Shown here: positions 53,832 through 64,000 of the stretch, piece after piece | How the letters are laid out: every line of letters starts with the position of its first letter | Position numbering within the stretch: the stretch's first letter is position 1 | Source of the DNA: Candidatus Caenarcanales bacterium | GTDB taxonomy: Bacteria; Cyanobacteriota; Vampirovibrionia; LMEP-6097 | Assembly: GCA_022447685.1 (NCBI GenBank) | Contig: JAKVAO010000003.1 | Coordinates: 1-64,000, forward strand | DNA length: 64,000 bases | Reading direction: 5' to 3' | Program-made: the position numbers and the translations under genes | The notes under the pieces: model-generated | Told to the model about the DNA's origin: nothing | The model's database searches: none | Seen by the model: the letters and a program-made list of their open reading frames with translations, nothing else

Positions 53832-55968
53832 ATTTACATTTCGTATTTACTGGTAATTAGTTTTTGCCTTAAAGTGAAGGCAAAGCCTAGCTGGGTAGAT
53901 CCTTAGCTGCTTAAAAGAGAATTGTATTAACGCTTTACAGATAGCTGTCGATGAGAAGCTTGAAAGTCTTAATTCATCTGAAGATGTATTGGAATTCAGA
54001 TTAGAAATAATTGATAGAAAAAGCCTGGGGGCTAGAAATAACATCAAAGTCAGCTTGCTTGACGAAAATGATGAAATTCAAGCTATTAGCTATATAAATT
54101 TATCATCAAATAGCAGGCGAAGAATAAAATTTGAAATAATTAAGAGTAAAGTATCACTAAATACTTTTTATAATATTCTCGTTGATTATAGAGACGGTGA
54201 TATTGATGAATTTGAGTTAAGTCTTAATAGAAACCAAGAGCAAAATATCATAAACCAAGAAATAGAGCGAAATAGTAACTTTGAAAACCTCAGCATCGAG
54301 GACATTTTATTCAATAAAGTTAGTTTTGAACCGACCAGATTCGGTAATGGAATGCAAACCTTTATTTTCAAGGAAAATGATACTTTTAAAGTTAAAATCC
54401 CAATCTTTGTAAATAAAAAGAATGTCACTAGAACTAGAGTAAGAGTTAATAGGGAAGCTAAGTCAAATATAAATAATCCAACCTTAAATACTATCGAAAA
54501 TATTCAGCTAGGTTCATCAAATAATTTCGCGCAAATATCTCAAGAGGATAATACATTAATTATTAAGTCAAGTAATCCAGTTTATGAACCAATATTCATC
54601 AATAATAAACAGCAAATAGGAATTGGTGTAAGAGAACCACAAGCAAGCTTAGATATTGCAAAGCAATCACCTAACCAAGCACATATAGTTTTAAGAGATG
54701 CCCCATTAAGTGAAAAGCCCATTAACGGAGGACTTGAGTATCATAATGGAAGATTATATTTTACAGCCAATGGACAAAGAAAAATAATTGTTGCAAACTC
54801 AACTGGTGACGCAGGAACAGTAGTGATAAATCAAACAATTACAGGATCAAGCAGTTCATCACCAACAGAAGTAGCAAACTTAAATATAGTTGATCTTCAA
54901 ACAAGTACAGTAATTGACTTTACAGAAGAAAGAAACTTTTTCACGAAAGATATATCTGCAAATACAACTTTTACATTTACAAATCTTAAAGCAGGGCATA
55001 AAGTGAGTCTAGTTCTAAAAAGTAACGCTAGCGCCTTATATAACTTAAGTTTCCCAAGCTATGTAAGCACAAATGATAATTTAAATCAAATTAATTCTGA
55101 ATATAAAATAATTGATTTAGAAGTGATTAACGAAGATAGTGGTCAAGAAATAGTGATAGCAAGTAGTAAATCTCTTGGAAATAAAATTTATAATTTCAAT
55201 GATGCATCTATTATATTTAGCTTGAGAAAAATTATTGATTCTTATGGTGGAAATGCAATAGATATTAGAAGAGCTAGTGATAACAGTACTTTGGAGATTG
55301 GCTTTGACGGATCTGGGAATCTTGATTCAGCTAGCATCAATACATTCTGTGCTGCTACAGACTGTTTTGTTGTAACTTGGTATAACCAGGTAGATACTTC
55401 TAATAATGCTACACAAACAAATGTTAATTTCCAACCTAAAATTTATGATTCTGTAACAGGGCTTATAACAAACAATAGTGGCTTTCCAGCCATTCTAGGA
55501 GATAACAGTAATGATGAAATGATTTTTGACTTATCTTCGATATCAGAAAAATCATATGGTGTTTTTGTCGTTACTGAGAGATTAAGTACTGGATCAAATA
55601 TGTATTTCGTTAGTGCGAATAATGATGACTTTCATCACTTCGGCTTTAGAGATGATACAACAGTGAGATTAAGTCACTTTGGTTTTGGTAATGAATTAGA
55701 TGCAACTACTACAGGCTATACAAGTGCAACAACAGAACTTTATACGTTCTTATCAAGTAGCTCAGCTGGAAAAATGATTAGAAGAAATACTATTACTCTG
55801 GGATCAAGCATTAATACAAATGGACAAAAAGCATTTGCTGGCTCGTTATTTAGATTTAGGAACTGGAACTATAATGGTTCTATTAGTGAGGTAATAGTAA
55901 TACCGAAAGATATAATTGGTGACTACGGTAATATGGAGAGCAATATTCAAACTTTTTATGGGCTATAA
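53811..55968 (+). pseudogene. Secreted GH54-type sandwich protein with frameshift after the signal peptide
   Basis: The ATG at 53811 opens a signal peptide (NKNLFIIYISYLLVISFCLKVKAKPSW) that ends at TAG 53904-53906. One base on, the frame continues as LSCLKENCINALQIAVDEKL and runs to 55968, more than 650 codons. The intact neighbour has the same layout (signal, then LICTSGNCDIKISLD), so a one-base shift near 53901 separated the signal from the body. The body has a GIGVREPQASLDI tail-fibre-like part, then a domain close to the arabinofuranosidase/GH54-type beta-sandwich (IFSLRKIIDSYGGNAIDIRR, CFVVTWYNQVDTS). Without the signal the protein would stay in the cytoplasm, so it is likely inactive unless switched on by a further slip. 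Confidence 0.78.
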
Positions 55969-55970
55969 AA

Positions 55971-58022
55971 ATGAATAAACTGATAATACTATTACTATTA
56001 CTATCCATAAATTTTAGTTCATCAAGGGCTAATACTAATATAGATTTAGAAGAACTCATCTGCACATCTGGTAATTGTGATATCAAAATATCACTAGATA
56101 AAAATAGCTTACTAAAAAAGGACTCTAAAATTAGGTTCGATCTATTAATAAATAGTGAAAACCTAAATACAGAGAAGGATTTTTTTCAAATTGAGCTATC
56201 TAAGTTGAGTAGAGAAGATGAGGAGAAAATATTAAAAACCTCTATATTACTTAATAAGAGAAACTCTAAAAAAAAATATTATAAGATACCATTTGAAATT
56301 AAACAGAATCAAATCTCAGACTTCTTCCTAGTATCACTTCAAGACTCTAATACCTTGGTTACAGAATATATTTTAGATTCAAAGTCACTTCTTGAAATAG
56401 ATGAACAAACTATAAATACAGAGAAACAAATGATAATTAATAGTAATGACTTAGCTGAGTTTATTAATAATAAACTTGAGGTGGGAATAGAAAATAATAA
56501 AATACCGGGAATCTCAGTTAGGAAAGTCGATACAGAAAACTATAAAATCACTTTACCCAGAAATAGTACAGAAAATATTTTAATTGGTAATTTAAATGAT
56601 ATTAAAAATAATGATAGATTGATTGAGGAAGATATTGAACAAAAGCAAATTGAAGAATTTATAGAACCACTGAAGCAATTCAAGCAAAACTTAAATCCAC
56701 TTAAAACTGACTCGATTATTTTAAGAGCTGATAAAAGCGGTGATGAATTAGTCGAAGGGTCTTTAGAATTTGATGGTGAAAACCTTTATCTAGTCAAACC
56801 TTCAGGGAAAAATATCATCGCTAGTAACCTAAACGGTAAACCTAACTTTGTCCTCAATATCAATGACCAAAGTCAAAACTCAAGTACTCCTCAAGTAAGT
56901 AACGCTATATCTAGAAAAACAAATACTGGATCAAATATTGACTTTAGTGATGAGCTAAGCTTCTTGAACAATGATGTTAATAATGATATTAGTTTAAATT
57001 ATTCAAATTATAAATTAGGGCATAAAGTGCGCCTTCAACTTAATAACAGTTCAAATAAATTTATTAGGATTAATTTTCCATCCAATTCTATAACTGATAT
57101 AGATAATGAACTACCTAATTATTTTAGTAATGATCGAATAATCATAGATCTATTAGTTCTTAATGATAATACAGGTCAGGAAGTAATTTATGTAAAAAAA
57201 ATTAATGAAAGTACTAATCTTATAGATGAGGCGGACTATATATTTTCGCTTAGAAAACTTAGGGATAGTTATCAAGGACCTGCTATCTCCATAAGGAGAG
57301 CTAGTGACAACCACACTAGAGCGATTAATTTTTTAGACAATGGTGAATTAGATACAAATACAATTAATAATTTTTGTACTGGGACTGACTGCACTGTATT
57401 TACATGGTTTAATCAAAGCGATACCTTGAAACATGCGACTCAAGCTACTGTCACAACCGAAGAGCCAAAGATTTATGATTCTGTAAGTGGATTAATCAAT
57501 AATAGTTCTGGGAAAGTAGCAATATTATCAGATGGAGTTGATGATAATCTGGAATTTGATTTAGCAAATATAGCGAATAAAAGTTTCACAGCAATAGGTG
57601 TTATAGAGAGACTTTCTGGCGTTAATGACAACTACTTTCTCACAAATAGACAAGCCTCAGCGAATAAAGGACTTCACCTAGGTTTCAGAGATTCTGATGA
57701 GATTAGATTTGGTCAATGGTTTAATGATCTTGATGCATCTATAACAGCCTTTAGTTCTGCCAATCTTGAATTACAAATATTCAGATCTAATCTTAGTATT
57801 GGCAAAGAAATATTTCGAAATTCAAATTTAGCTGCATCCAATGGAAATACAGAAGCTATAAATCCTACAATTCTAAACCAAGGAAGAATTTTTGGAGCTG
57901 AACTAGCTAGTTTTAAGTTCGATGGAACTATTAGTGAAATAATTATCTTCTCTAAAGCTATTACAGATAATGAAAAAAACATTTTAGAAGAAGCTATTAA
58001 TAATTATTATTCTATTTACTAG
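55971..58022 (+). CDS. Secreted GH54-type beta-sandwich protein, intact paralogue
   Basis: 683 residues, ATG 2 bp after the stop of the preceding gene. Signal peptide NKLIILLLLLSINFSSSRAN, then a Cys pair (CTSGNC), a Ser/Asn/Lys-rich middle with a coiled segment (QKQIEEFIEPLKQF), and a C-terminal domain matching its neighbour (IFSLRKLRDSYQGPAISIRR, CTVFTWFNQSD, GVDDNLEFDLANIANKS). The C-terminal fold resembles the ArabFuran-catal/concanavalin-like sandwich, found also in tail fibres and adhesins. A surface or sugar-binding role is inferred. It ends one base before the glmS stop on the other strand. Confidence 0.78.
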   Translation: MNKLIILLLLLSINFSSSRANTNIDLEELICTSGNCDIKISLDKNSLLKKDSKIRFDLLINSENLNTEKDFFQIELSKLSREDEEKILKTSILLNKRNSKKKYYKIPFEIKQNQISDFFLVSLQDSNTLVTEYILDSKSLLEIDEQTINTEKQMIINSNDLAEFINNKLEVGIENNKIPGISVRKVDTENYKITLPRNSTENILIGNLNDIKNNDRLIEEDIEQKQIEEFIEPLKQFKQNLNPLKTDSIILRADKSGDELVEGSLEFDGENLYLVKPSGKNIIASNLNGKPNFVLNINDQSQNSSTPQVSNAISRKTNTGSNIDFSDELSFLNNDVNNDISLNYSNYKLGHKVRLQLNNSSNKFIRINFPSNSITDIDNELPNYFSNDRIIIDLLVLNDNTGQEVIYVKKINESTNLIDEADYIFSLRKLRDSYQGPAISIRRASDNHTRAINFLDNGELDTNTINNFCTGTDCTVFTWFNQSDTLKHATQATVTTEEPKIYDSVSGLINNSSGKVAILSDGVDDNLEFDLANIANKSFTAIGVIERLSGVNDNYFLTNRQASANKGLHLGFRDSDEIRFGQWFNDLDASITAFSSANLELQIFRSNLSIGKEIFRNSNLAASNGNTEAINPTILNQGRIFGAELASFKFDGTISEIIIFSKAITDNEKNILEEAINNYYSIY

Positions 58023-59930
58023 CTACTCGACAGTAACAGACTTAGCAAGATTACGTGGCTGATCCACATCCTTACCTAAATCTTCAGCAATATAATAAGC
58101 CCAGAATTGAAGTGGGATAGTTGCAAGTATTGGACTGAAAATCTGGTCTATATCAGGGATACGTACAACTAAATCAAACTCACTTACATGATCTTGGTTA
58201 GAATCTGTGGTAAGTAAAATACTTGGAGCCTTTCTAGTCTTAGCCTCTAAAGCATTGTGAATCACTTTCTCTGCTGTAACCTGCTCATCTTCATATTTAC
58301 TAGGAATCGAGATACTTATCACGGGAACATTTTCATCAAGAATCGCGATAGGACCATGTTTCAGTTCACCGCTAGGGTAAGCTGTAGCATGAGCATAGCT
58401 AAGTTCTTTTAATTTGAGTGCACCTTCCATCGCTGTCACATGGTTGATTCCACGACTCAAGAATATAAAATCCTTATAATTAGCATAATTCAAACATTGC
58501 TCTTTATAAGCATTAGCACGGTGTAAAGTCTGCTCTATAAGCACTGGTAACATTTTCAAGTTCTGCAAAATCTCATTAAAGAACTCTTCTTCAAGTGCCT
58601 TACGCGCAACAGCAATCTGTAAGCCTAAAAGATAATGAGCAAGGATTTGTGAAGTATAGGCTTTAGTAGAAGCTACAGAAATTTCAATATCAGCTGGAGT
58701 GATATAAGTATTAACTCCACATAAATTATTAATTGCAGAAGCTGGTCTATTAGTGATAGCAAGTAAGTTTGCTCCTGTTTTTTTAGCTCTTTGAAGAGCA
58801 AGTATGGTATCAGCGGTTTCCCCAGACTGACTAATTCCTACAACTAAATCTTTCTCAGACAAAAAATTCACCTGATAATTAAACTCGCTAGCGATAATCA
58901 CTTCTACTGGAATAGCTGCCCAAGTACCGAGTATCGATTTGAGGACTTGAGCTGAATGATAAGCTGAACCACAAGCTATGCAGTAAACCTTCTCTATATT
59001 AGTAAAATCAATTTGAAAGTCCATTAATTTGAAATTAGTAAATGATTGATCTTCAATCAATGACAGCATTTTAGATAAAACAGTAGGCTGCTCATAAATT
59101 TCTTTAAGAAGAAAATGTTTATAACCTTTTTTATCCATGATAGAGTCATTTTGCTTCAAGACCTTAATAACTGGCTTGATTTCATTGCCATCAAAATCTT
59201 GAATCTCAATAGTATTTTTGCTGATAACAGCAAGCTCTCTATCTGCTAAACGAACTATCTTATCCGTGAACTGTAAAACAGTATCACTATCACTTGCAGC
59301 AAAGTTTTCTTGCTCACCAATACCAATTACAAGTGGGGATTCATTTTTAGCAAGTAAAATTCTTTTCACAGGTTTAGTTTGATCTTTTAATTCTGAGTCA
59401 TTAATAATTATTGCAAGTGCATAACTACCATCTAGACGAGAGCTCAGCTCACGCAAAGCTTTGAAATCGTCGTAAGAATTAGTACTTAATAAGTCTTTTC
59501 TTATTGAAGAAAACATATTAGCGATAACTTCAGTATCGGTATCACTCTTGAAGACAAAGCCTTTAGTCTCCAATTCTGATCTTAGACTTTGATAATTGCG
59601 AATAATCCCATTATGGACTATAGCTAAAGATGAGTCACTGTCTAGGTGAGGATGAGCATTTACATCATTAGGCTCACCGTGCGTTGCCCAACGAGTATGC
59701 CCGATACCACAAATGCTTTGTTCAACTTCATTCTGCTCCTGCTCTGATAAAGAATAAATATTCTTCTCTAAATCTAAAATCTTACCTTTATTCTTATAAA
59801 CTTTAACGGAATCATTTAATAAAGCGATACCAGAGGAATCATAGCCTCTATATTCAAGACTTTTTAGACCTTGAAGTAGTAACCTAGCAGCTTTAGGCTC
59901 AGAACCTACATAAGAGACGATTCCACACAT
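58023..59930 (-). CDS. glmS: Glucosamine-6-phosphate synthase
   Basis: Makes glucosamine 6-phosphate from fructose 6-phosphate and glutamine for cell wall and lipopolysaccharide. 635 residues. The Ntn glutaminase domain starts MCGIVSYVG with catalytic Cys2; YRGYDSSG and HTRWATHGEPND follow; the two SIS domains hold CGSAYHSAQVL, SQSGETADT and VASTKAYTSQ, then ELKHGPIAI. The C-terminus LAKSVTVE is canonical. No glmS riboswitch was recognised. It follows mfd by 38 bp. Confidence 0.96.
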   Translation of the reverse strand: MCGIVSYVGSEPKAARLLLQGLKSLEYRGYDSSGIALLNDSVKVYKNKGKILDLEKNIYSLSEQEQNEVEQSICGIGHTRWATHGEPNDVNAHPHLDSDSSLAIVHNGIIRNYQSLRSELETKGFVFKSDTDTEVIANMFSSIRKDLLSTNSYDDFKALRELSSRLDGSYALAIIINDSELKDQTKPVKRILLAKNESPLVIGIGEQENFAASDSDTVLQFTDKIVRLADRELAVISKNTIEIQDFDGNEIKPVIKVLKQNDSIMDKKGYKHFLLKEIYEQPTVLSKMLSLIEDQSFTNFKLMDFQIDFTNIEKVYCIACGSAYHSAQVLKSILGTWAAIPVEVIIASEFNYQVNFLSEKDLVVGISQSGETADTILALQRAKKTGANLLAITNRPASAINNLCGVNTYITPADIEISVASTKAYTSQILAHYLLGLQIAVARKALEEEFFNEILQNLKMLPVLIEQTLHRANAYKEQCLNYANYKDFIFLSRGINHVTAMEGALKLKELSYAHATAYPSGELKHGPIAILDENVPVISISIPSKYEDEQVTAEKVIHNALEAKTRKAPSILLTTDSNQDHVSEFDLVVRIPDIDQIFSPILATIPLQFWAYYIAEDLGKDVDQPRNLAKSVTVE

Positions 59931-59968
59931 ATTTACTTAATTATAAACCAAGCCGTAAGACTATATGA

Positions 59969-62900
59969 CTAAACTTCAAGAACCTCTAGAATAGCCCTAA
60001 TAGCTTCTAATTTCTGATCAACGTCCATATACTCACTCTTAAGTAAAATATGTGACTGAGCATTCTTCATACCGCCAGCAGTTCCAGGCTTGAACATAGT
60101 CTTAGACTGAATAAACTGTGGAAGATTTTTCTGTGAACGTAACCATTTCTGTAATCTGAGATTAGCGTATATCTTAACTTCACCAGCTTCTTCAATGATA
60201 TTTGCGATATTTTTGGTATTTGCAAAGAGTTTGATTTTAGAAACTTCAATCAATGACTGAGCTTCAATTGGTAAGCGTCCAAATCTATCTGACCATTCAG
60301 CGACTATGCTATCAAGGTCTTTCTCATTATCAATAAGTGAAAGTCTCTTATATTCATTCATTCTCTGATGCTCATCGGTAATCCAAGTCTCTGGGAAGAA
60401 TGCACTTACTTTGATATCAAGTGTACATGAATTCTCAATTTCTTCGATTGCAGATTTTTCACCTTTAACCTCAGCAATAGCATCACCAAGCATCTTGAAG
60501 TATAGACTAGCTCCAACAGCAACCATGTGACCGTGCTGCTCAGCACCAAAGACATTACCAACACCACGAATTTCCATGTCACGGAGTGCAACCTGGTAAC
60601 CTGCACCTAGATTAGTTAACTCTTTGATGGCTTTAAGACGCTGCCTTGCTGTCTCAGACAAATCAGCAGCAGAATCATAGAGTAAATAAGCGTAAGCCTG
60701 TGTACTTGATCTGCCAACACGACCTCTTAACTGATAAAGCTGCGAAAGACCAAAGGTATTTGCCCTATTGATAACTATTGTATTTGCATCACTGATATCT
60801 AAACCTGTCTCAATGATAGTGGTACAAACAAGAACATTAAACTCATTATTCACAAAAGCAAACATAGTATCTTCTAGCTCTTGTGGTTTCATCTGACCAT
60901 GAGCGACCCTGACATTCGCCTCTGGAACCAGATCCATAATACTATAAGCAATTTGTTGAATCGATTCGACTCTATTGTGAAGGAAAAAGACCTTACCACC
61001 TCTTTCAATTTCATGAAGAATAGCGTTGCGAATCACTGATTGTTTGTACTCACCTACAAATGTTTTCACCGGCAATCTGTTAGTTGGTGCTGTTGCAATC
61101 AAGCTAATATCTTTAATTCCAGCAAGTGACATATGTAAAGTTCTTGGAATCGGGGTTGCAGACATAGATATAACATCCAAATCTTTTCTAAGTTCTTTTA
61201 GTTTCTCTTTATGACTAACACCAAAACGCTGCTCCTCATCAATAACAAGCAAACCTAATTCTTTAAACTGAATATCTTTCTGTAATAATCTATGAGTACC
61301 TATAACCAGGTCACATTCACCAGTTCGCAATAATTTGATAGTATCTTTCTGCTCTTTAGCTGACTTAAATCTAGATAGCAAACCCATTTTGATAGGGTAA
61401 GGTGCGTACCTATCTCTCATAACATTAAAATGCTGCTGGGCTAGAACAGTGGTAGGAACAAGAACTGCAACTTGCTTACCTTCCATGATAACTTTAAAAA
61501 TAGCTCTGATAATAACTTCAGTCTTACCAAAACCTGCATCACCACAGATAAGCCTATCCATCAACTTCTGTGATTCCATATCAGATTTGACATTCATGAT
61601 TGCCTTCAACTGATCTTCGGTTTCATCATAAGGAAAAGCATCTTCCATCTCCAGCTGCCAAGGCGTATCCATCTGATAGATATAACCTTGTTGCTTTGCT
61701 CTTCTAGCATATAAAGCAACTAAATCTTGAGCAACTTTCTTAACTGATTTTCTAACTCTAGTCTTGGTACGAGTCCACTCATTACCACCAAGTTTAGACA
61801 ATTTAGGTTTAGCGTCACCTGCCAAATCAAATCTAGAAAGAAGGTTCACCTGATCTACTGGGATTAAAACTCTAGCTTCTCCAGCATACTCTAGTATTAA
61901 ATATTCCTGTTTACCGATACCAGTAAGTTCAACCAGTTCAGTACCCTGATACATACCTAAACCATGCTTATAGTGAATAACAAAGTCACCTGCATTCAAG
62001 TCTGCAATGTCAGTATAGGCATTCTTACGTCTCTGCTGTTCTAATTCTTTCTCTTTTTCCTGCTTCTTGTTTTTCTGCCTAGCTACAGCCTGACGACTTC
62101 TCCCAAAAAGCTCTCTATCAGTAAGAATAACAAGATCTAATTCAGGGATTTTACAACCTTCTTCAAGACCGTCTCTTTGGATAATAACCTGCTCTCTATC
62201 TATAGCTTCAAAATCATGATTAACAGTCAAGTAAACACAATTAATATCCCATTCTTTAAGAATCCCAGAGGCTCTTTGCGGCTGTTCACTAAAAATGATT
62301 ACTCGTTTTTGTTCACGAAGACTTTGTTTGATATAAGCTACAAACTCTTCCACCTTACTTGCAAAACGCTCTGCTGGAAAAGTTCTAAGCTCAGTACTCA
62401 GATCATCACTAGAAGCATCAAGCTCCTCAACGACTTGTAAGTAAAGTCTTCTTTTATAAGATTTGATTTTCTGAACTATCTCTGAAGATTCAAGGAATAA
62501 GTCATTTTCAATCGGTAATAACTTACCAGTATTAAGCCCGTCTTTATACTGATTCTGAATTTTATTCTGCCAATCCTGGTTATGAATAAGTAGATCTTCC
62601 CATTCATCCAAAACTAATTGCAGGTTTTCAGCCTCAGGCAAGTATTCAAACAAAGTACTATAACCCTGTCCTAGATGAGATTTGTAATATTCAACACCTT
62701 CCCAATATAAAGTTTTATTCTCAGAACTCAGATTATGAGAAAGAGACAGCTCCAAACCCTCACGAGTTTCTTCATCAAGCTTAGAACTATATTCTTTAAC
62801 TAAATTAATCAACTTCTCTTCAAGTGCATCAGCATCACTTCTAATAATGGAATACCTAGGGTGAATTTCAATGGAATCGAGCTTATCTATAGATCTCTGT

Positions 62901-63523
62901 GAACTTATAGAAAAAGTTCTAATACTATCTACACTCTCACCGAAAAACTCTATACGCGTAGCTTCGCCCTGCAAAGGATAAACATCTAAAATATCCCCTC
63001 TATGACTGAACTGACCACGATTTTCAACCATGAACTGCTGTGAATAACCAAGTTCAACAAGTTTTCTAGCTATATCTAAAGGTTCGTATTCATCATTAAG
63101 CTTAATCTTCAAACCAGATTCTTCAAGCAGTTTTCTTTGTATATAAAGTTGTGAAAATGCCTTGAATGTAATTACAGTAAGGCTTGGCTTATCTGATTGC
63201 CAAGTAGAAAAAATCTTCAATTGACTAGATGTAACTTGAACATCTGAGTTGATCTGATCATAAGGCGAAATTTCTTGACACAGAAAATTATGTACTTCTA
63301 CATCCTCTCCAAGTAAATTCTTAATCTCACGATAGTAGGTCTGCGCCTCATGGTGATTATTTACAATATAAAGTAAATGTTTTTTCTGTTTCTTGAAGAG
63401 GTTTGCAATTACAAAACTCTTGGCAGAGTTGGTTAAACCGTGAACTATTAATTCATTTTTGGCTGTGAGCCTTTGGTAAATTGAATTAAAATTATTATCT
63501 TTGGAAATTAAATCTAAAAGCAA
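59969..63523 (-). CDS. mfd: Transcription-repair coupling factor
   Basis: Removes RNA polymerase stalled at DNA lesions and recruits UvrA. 1184 residues. The N-terminal UvrB-like domain lacks helicase motifs; the RNA-polymerase interacting domain (about 495-560) has GDFVIHYKHGLGMYQG; the helicase part has CGDAGFGKTEV (Walker A) and VIDEEQRFGV (motif II), SATPIPRTL and QLRGRVGRS. The C-terminal TRCF domain ends LEAIRAILEVLEV. The start is a TTG at 63521-63523, with AGGTGA seven bases upstream. It follows the RNase J gene by 16 bp. Confidence 0.95.
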   Translation of the reverse strand: MLLDLISKDNNFNSIYQRLTAKNELIVHGLTNSAKSFVIANLFKKQKKHLLYIVNNHHEAQTYYREIKNLLGEDVEVHNFLCQEISPYDQINSDVQVTSSQLKIFSTWQSDKPSLTVITFKAFSQLYIQRKLLEESGLKIKLNDEYEPLDIARKLVELGYSQQFMVENRGQFSHRGDILDVYPLQGEATRIEFFGESVDSIRTFSISSQRSIDKLDSIEIHPRYSIIRSDADALEEKLINLVKEYSSKLDEETREGLELSLSHNLSSENKTLYWEGVEYYKSHLGQGYSTLFEYLPEAENLQLVLDEWEDLLIHNQDWQNKIQNQYKDGLNTGKLLPIENDLFLESSEIVQKIKSYKRRLYLQVVEELDASSDDLSTELRTFPAERFASKVEEFVAYIKQSLREQKRVIIFSEQPQRASGILKEWDINCVYLTVNHDFEAIDREQVIIQRDGLEEGCKIPELDLVILTDRELFGRSRQAVARQKNKKQEKEKELEQQRRKNAYTDIADLNAGDFVIHYKHGLGMYQGTELVELTGIGKQEYLILEYAGEARVLIPVDQVNLLSRFDLAGDAKPKLSKLGGNEWTRTKTRVRKSVKKVAQDLVALYARRAKQQGYIYQMDTPWQLEMEDAFPYDETEDQLKAIMNVKSDMESQKLMDRLICGDAGFGKTEVIIRAIFKVIMEGKQVAVLVPTTVLAQQHFNVMRDRYAPYPIKMGLLSRFKSAKEQKDTIKLLRTGECDLVIGTHRLLQKDIQFKELGLLVIDEEQRFGVSHKEKLKELRKDLDVISMSATPIPRTLHMSLAGIKDISLIATAPTNRLPVKTFVGEYKQSVIRNAILHEIERGGKVFFLHNRVESIQQIAYSIMDLVPEANVRVAHGQMKPQELEDTMFAFVNNEFNVLVCTTIIETGLDISDANTIVINRANTFGLSQLYQLRGRVGRSSTQAYAYLLYDSAADLSETARQRLKAIKELTNLGAGYQVALRDMEIRGVGNVFGAEQHGHMVAVGASLYFKMLGDAIAEVKGEKSAIEEIENSCTLDIKVSAFFPETWITDEHQRMNEYKRLSLIDNEKDLDSIVAEWSDRFGRLPIEAQSLIEVSKIKLFANTKNIANIIEEAGEVKIYANLRLQKWLRSQKNLPQFIQSKTMFKPGTAGGMKNAQSHILLKSEYMDVDQKLEAIRAILEVLEV

Positions 63524-63539
63524 CTAAACTTCACCTATA

Positions 63540-64000
63540 TTATATTTGACTTGCATGAACTATTAGTTCAGGTCTTTTACCTATTTGTTGTTTGATAACC
63601 TTCTCCATATGAGATCTTACGACACTCTCACACTCTTGGATAGTAGCTTCAGGCTTACCAGAATACAGAGCATCGACAGCGTCTACTATAGGTTGAGTAT
63701 TGAACATACAGAAAGCTTTCCACTCTTTATTCTTCGAGAAAGTACAAGCTTTAGCAGAGAAAACAGGGCCAGCGACTATTTTTTTGTTTTTGTTGATAGA
63801 TAAACTAATTATCACAACACCTTCACGTGACATCAAATCACGAGACTTAACCAAATGCTCTTCAAGCTCGTAATGATCCATCATACTGTAAAGAATTTCT
63901 TCGTATTTAAGCTGCTCAACAACACGAACTACATCATTGTCAGCAAGCTCAATTACATCTGCATTATCAAGAATAAGAATTGAGCCTGGGTCAAAACCTG
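63540..64000 (-). CDS. rnj: Ribonuclease J, 3' part (runs off the window)
   Basis: The visible 153 codons run from the right edge to the stop at 63540. They contain DNADVIELADNDV, SREGVVIISLSINKN, GPVFSAKACTF and IKQQIGKRPELIV, the C-terminal domain pattern of RNase J, which degrades mRNA in 5'-3' direction and processes rRNA. The catalytic metallo-beta-lactamase part is outside the window. A start at 63884 would only give a fragment, since the frame is continuous upstream. It heads the closely spaced series with mfd and glmS. Confidence 0.85.
   Translation of the reverse strand, partial: GFDPGSILILDNADVIELADNDVVRVVEQLKYEEILYSMMDHYELEEHLVKSRDLMSREGVVIISLSINKNKKIVAGPVFSAKACTFSKNKEWKAFCMFNTQPIVDAVDALYSGKPEATIQECESVVRSHMEKVIKQQIGKRPELIVHASQI

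Noticed and set aside
1..64000. CRISPR arrays, rRNA, riboswitches, prophage
   Set aside because: No regularly spaced repeats, rRNA segments or riboswitch folds were recognised; the tail-fibre-like sequences belong to secreted proteins without other phage genes.

Overview
The window is AT-rich and densely coded. It looks like a chromosome segment of a Gram-negative, flagellated, oxygen-respiring bacterium with genes for a lipid-A-type cell surface (a WaaC/F-like heptosyltransferase and MlaD/MlaE). The short SSB, the Ycf63-like MlaE, the PF06838 lyase, FtsH, RNase J and FliA together fit a non-photosynthetic relative of Cyanobacteria (Melainabacteria/Vampirovibrionia-like). That placement is inference. 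I see no photosynthesis gene and no rRNA.

Layout. 1-4200: a decayed fragment, a peroxiredoxin lipoprotein with two exported proteins upstream of it, then tRNA-Gln and tRNA-Lys. 4174-5176: a flagellin behind a clear sigma-28 promoter; the matching sigma factor FliA is at 26040-26912. 5228-8772: D-lactate dehydrogenase, an HTTM-like membrane protein with a small partner, and a DEAD-box helicase. 8921-14823: an export operon of DUF1501, an unknown secreted protein and DUF1800. 14920-18890: an unknown protein, a MATE pump and a PLP lyase. 18953-23424: an AttEFGH-like set of ABC ATPase, FtsX-type permease and CrtC/lipocalin-like protein. 23473-26024: acpS, a heptosyltransferase and rseP. 27687-33221: the ftsH-alaS-mlaE operon. 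33404-35288: a decayed patch holding a frameshifted gene, a truncated EEP nuclease and a complete IS5-type element. 35329-39689: an MshEN-like mini-protein, a galactokinase-like GHMP protein, NrnA and two unknown proteins.

The most striking region is 39757-48019, a single minus-strand respiratory operon. In transcription order it encodes CcoN, a diheme CcoO-like protein, CcoS, a small membrane protein, a diheme cytochrome c, a Rieske protein, a cytochrome b, two small two-helix membrane proteins, a second cytochrome b fused to a 2[4Fe-4S] ferredoxin, an MvhD/FlpD-type iron-sulfur protein, and a 38-residue single-helix protein. This looks like a complex III-IV unit with a cytoplasmic iron-sulfur module. 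The cytochrome b at 42190-43689 has lost both histidines for the n-side heme, whereas the ferredoxin-fused one keeps all four heme histidines.

48371-58022 holds secreted, repeat-containing surface-type proteins, of which two are split by frameshifts, interspersed with ssb, dnaK and mlaD. The window ends with glmS, mfd and the 3' part of an RNase J gene, all on the minus strand and closely spaced. Frameshifts occur only in accessory genes; the long housekeeping genes are all intact, which argues for real decay or phase switching rather than poor sequence.
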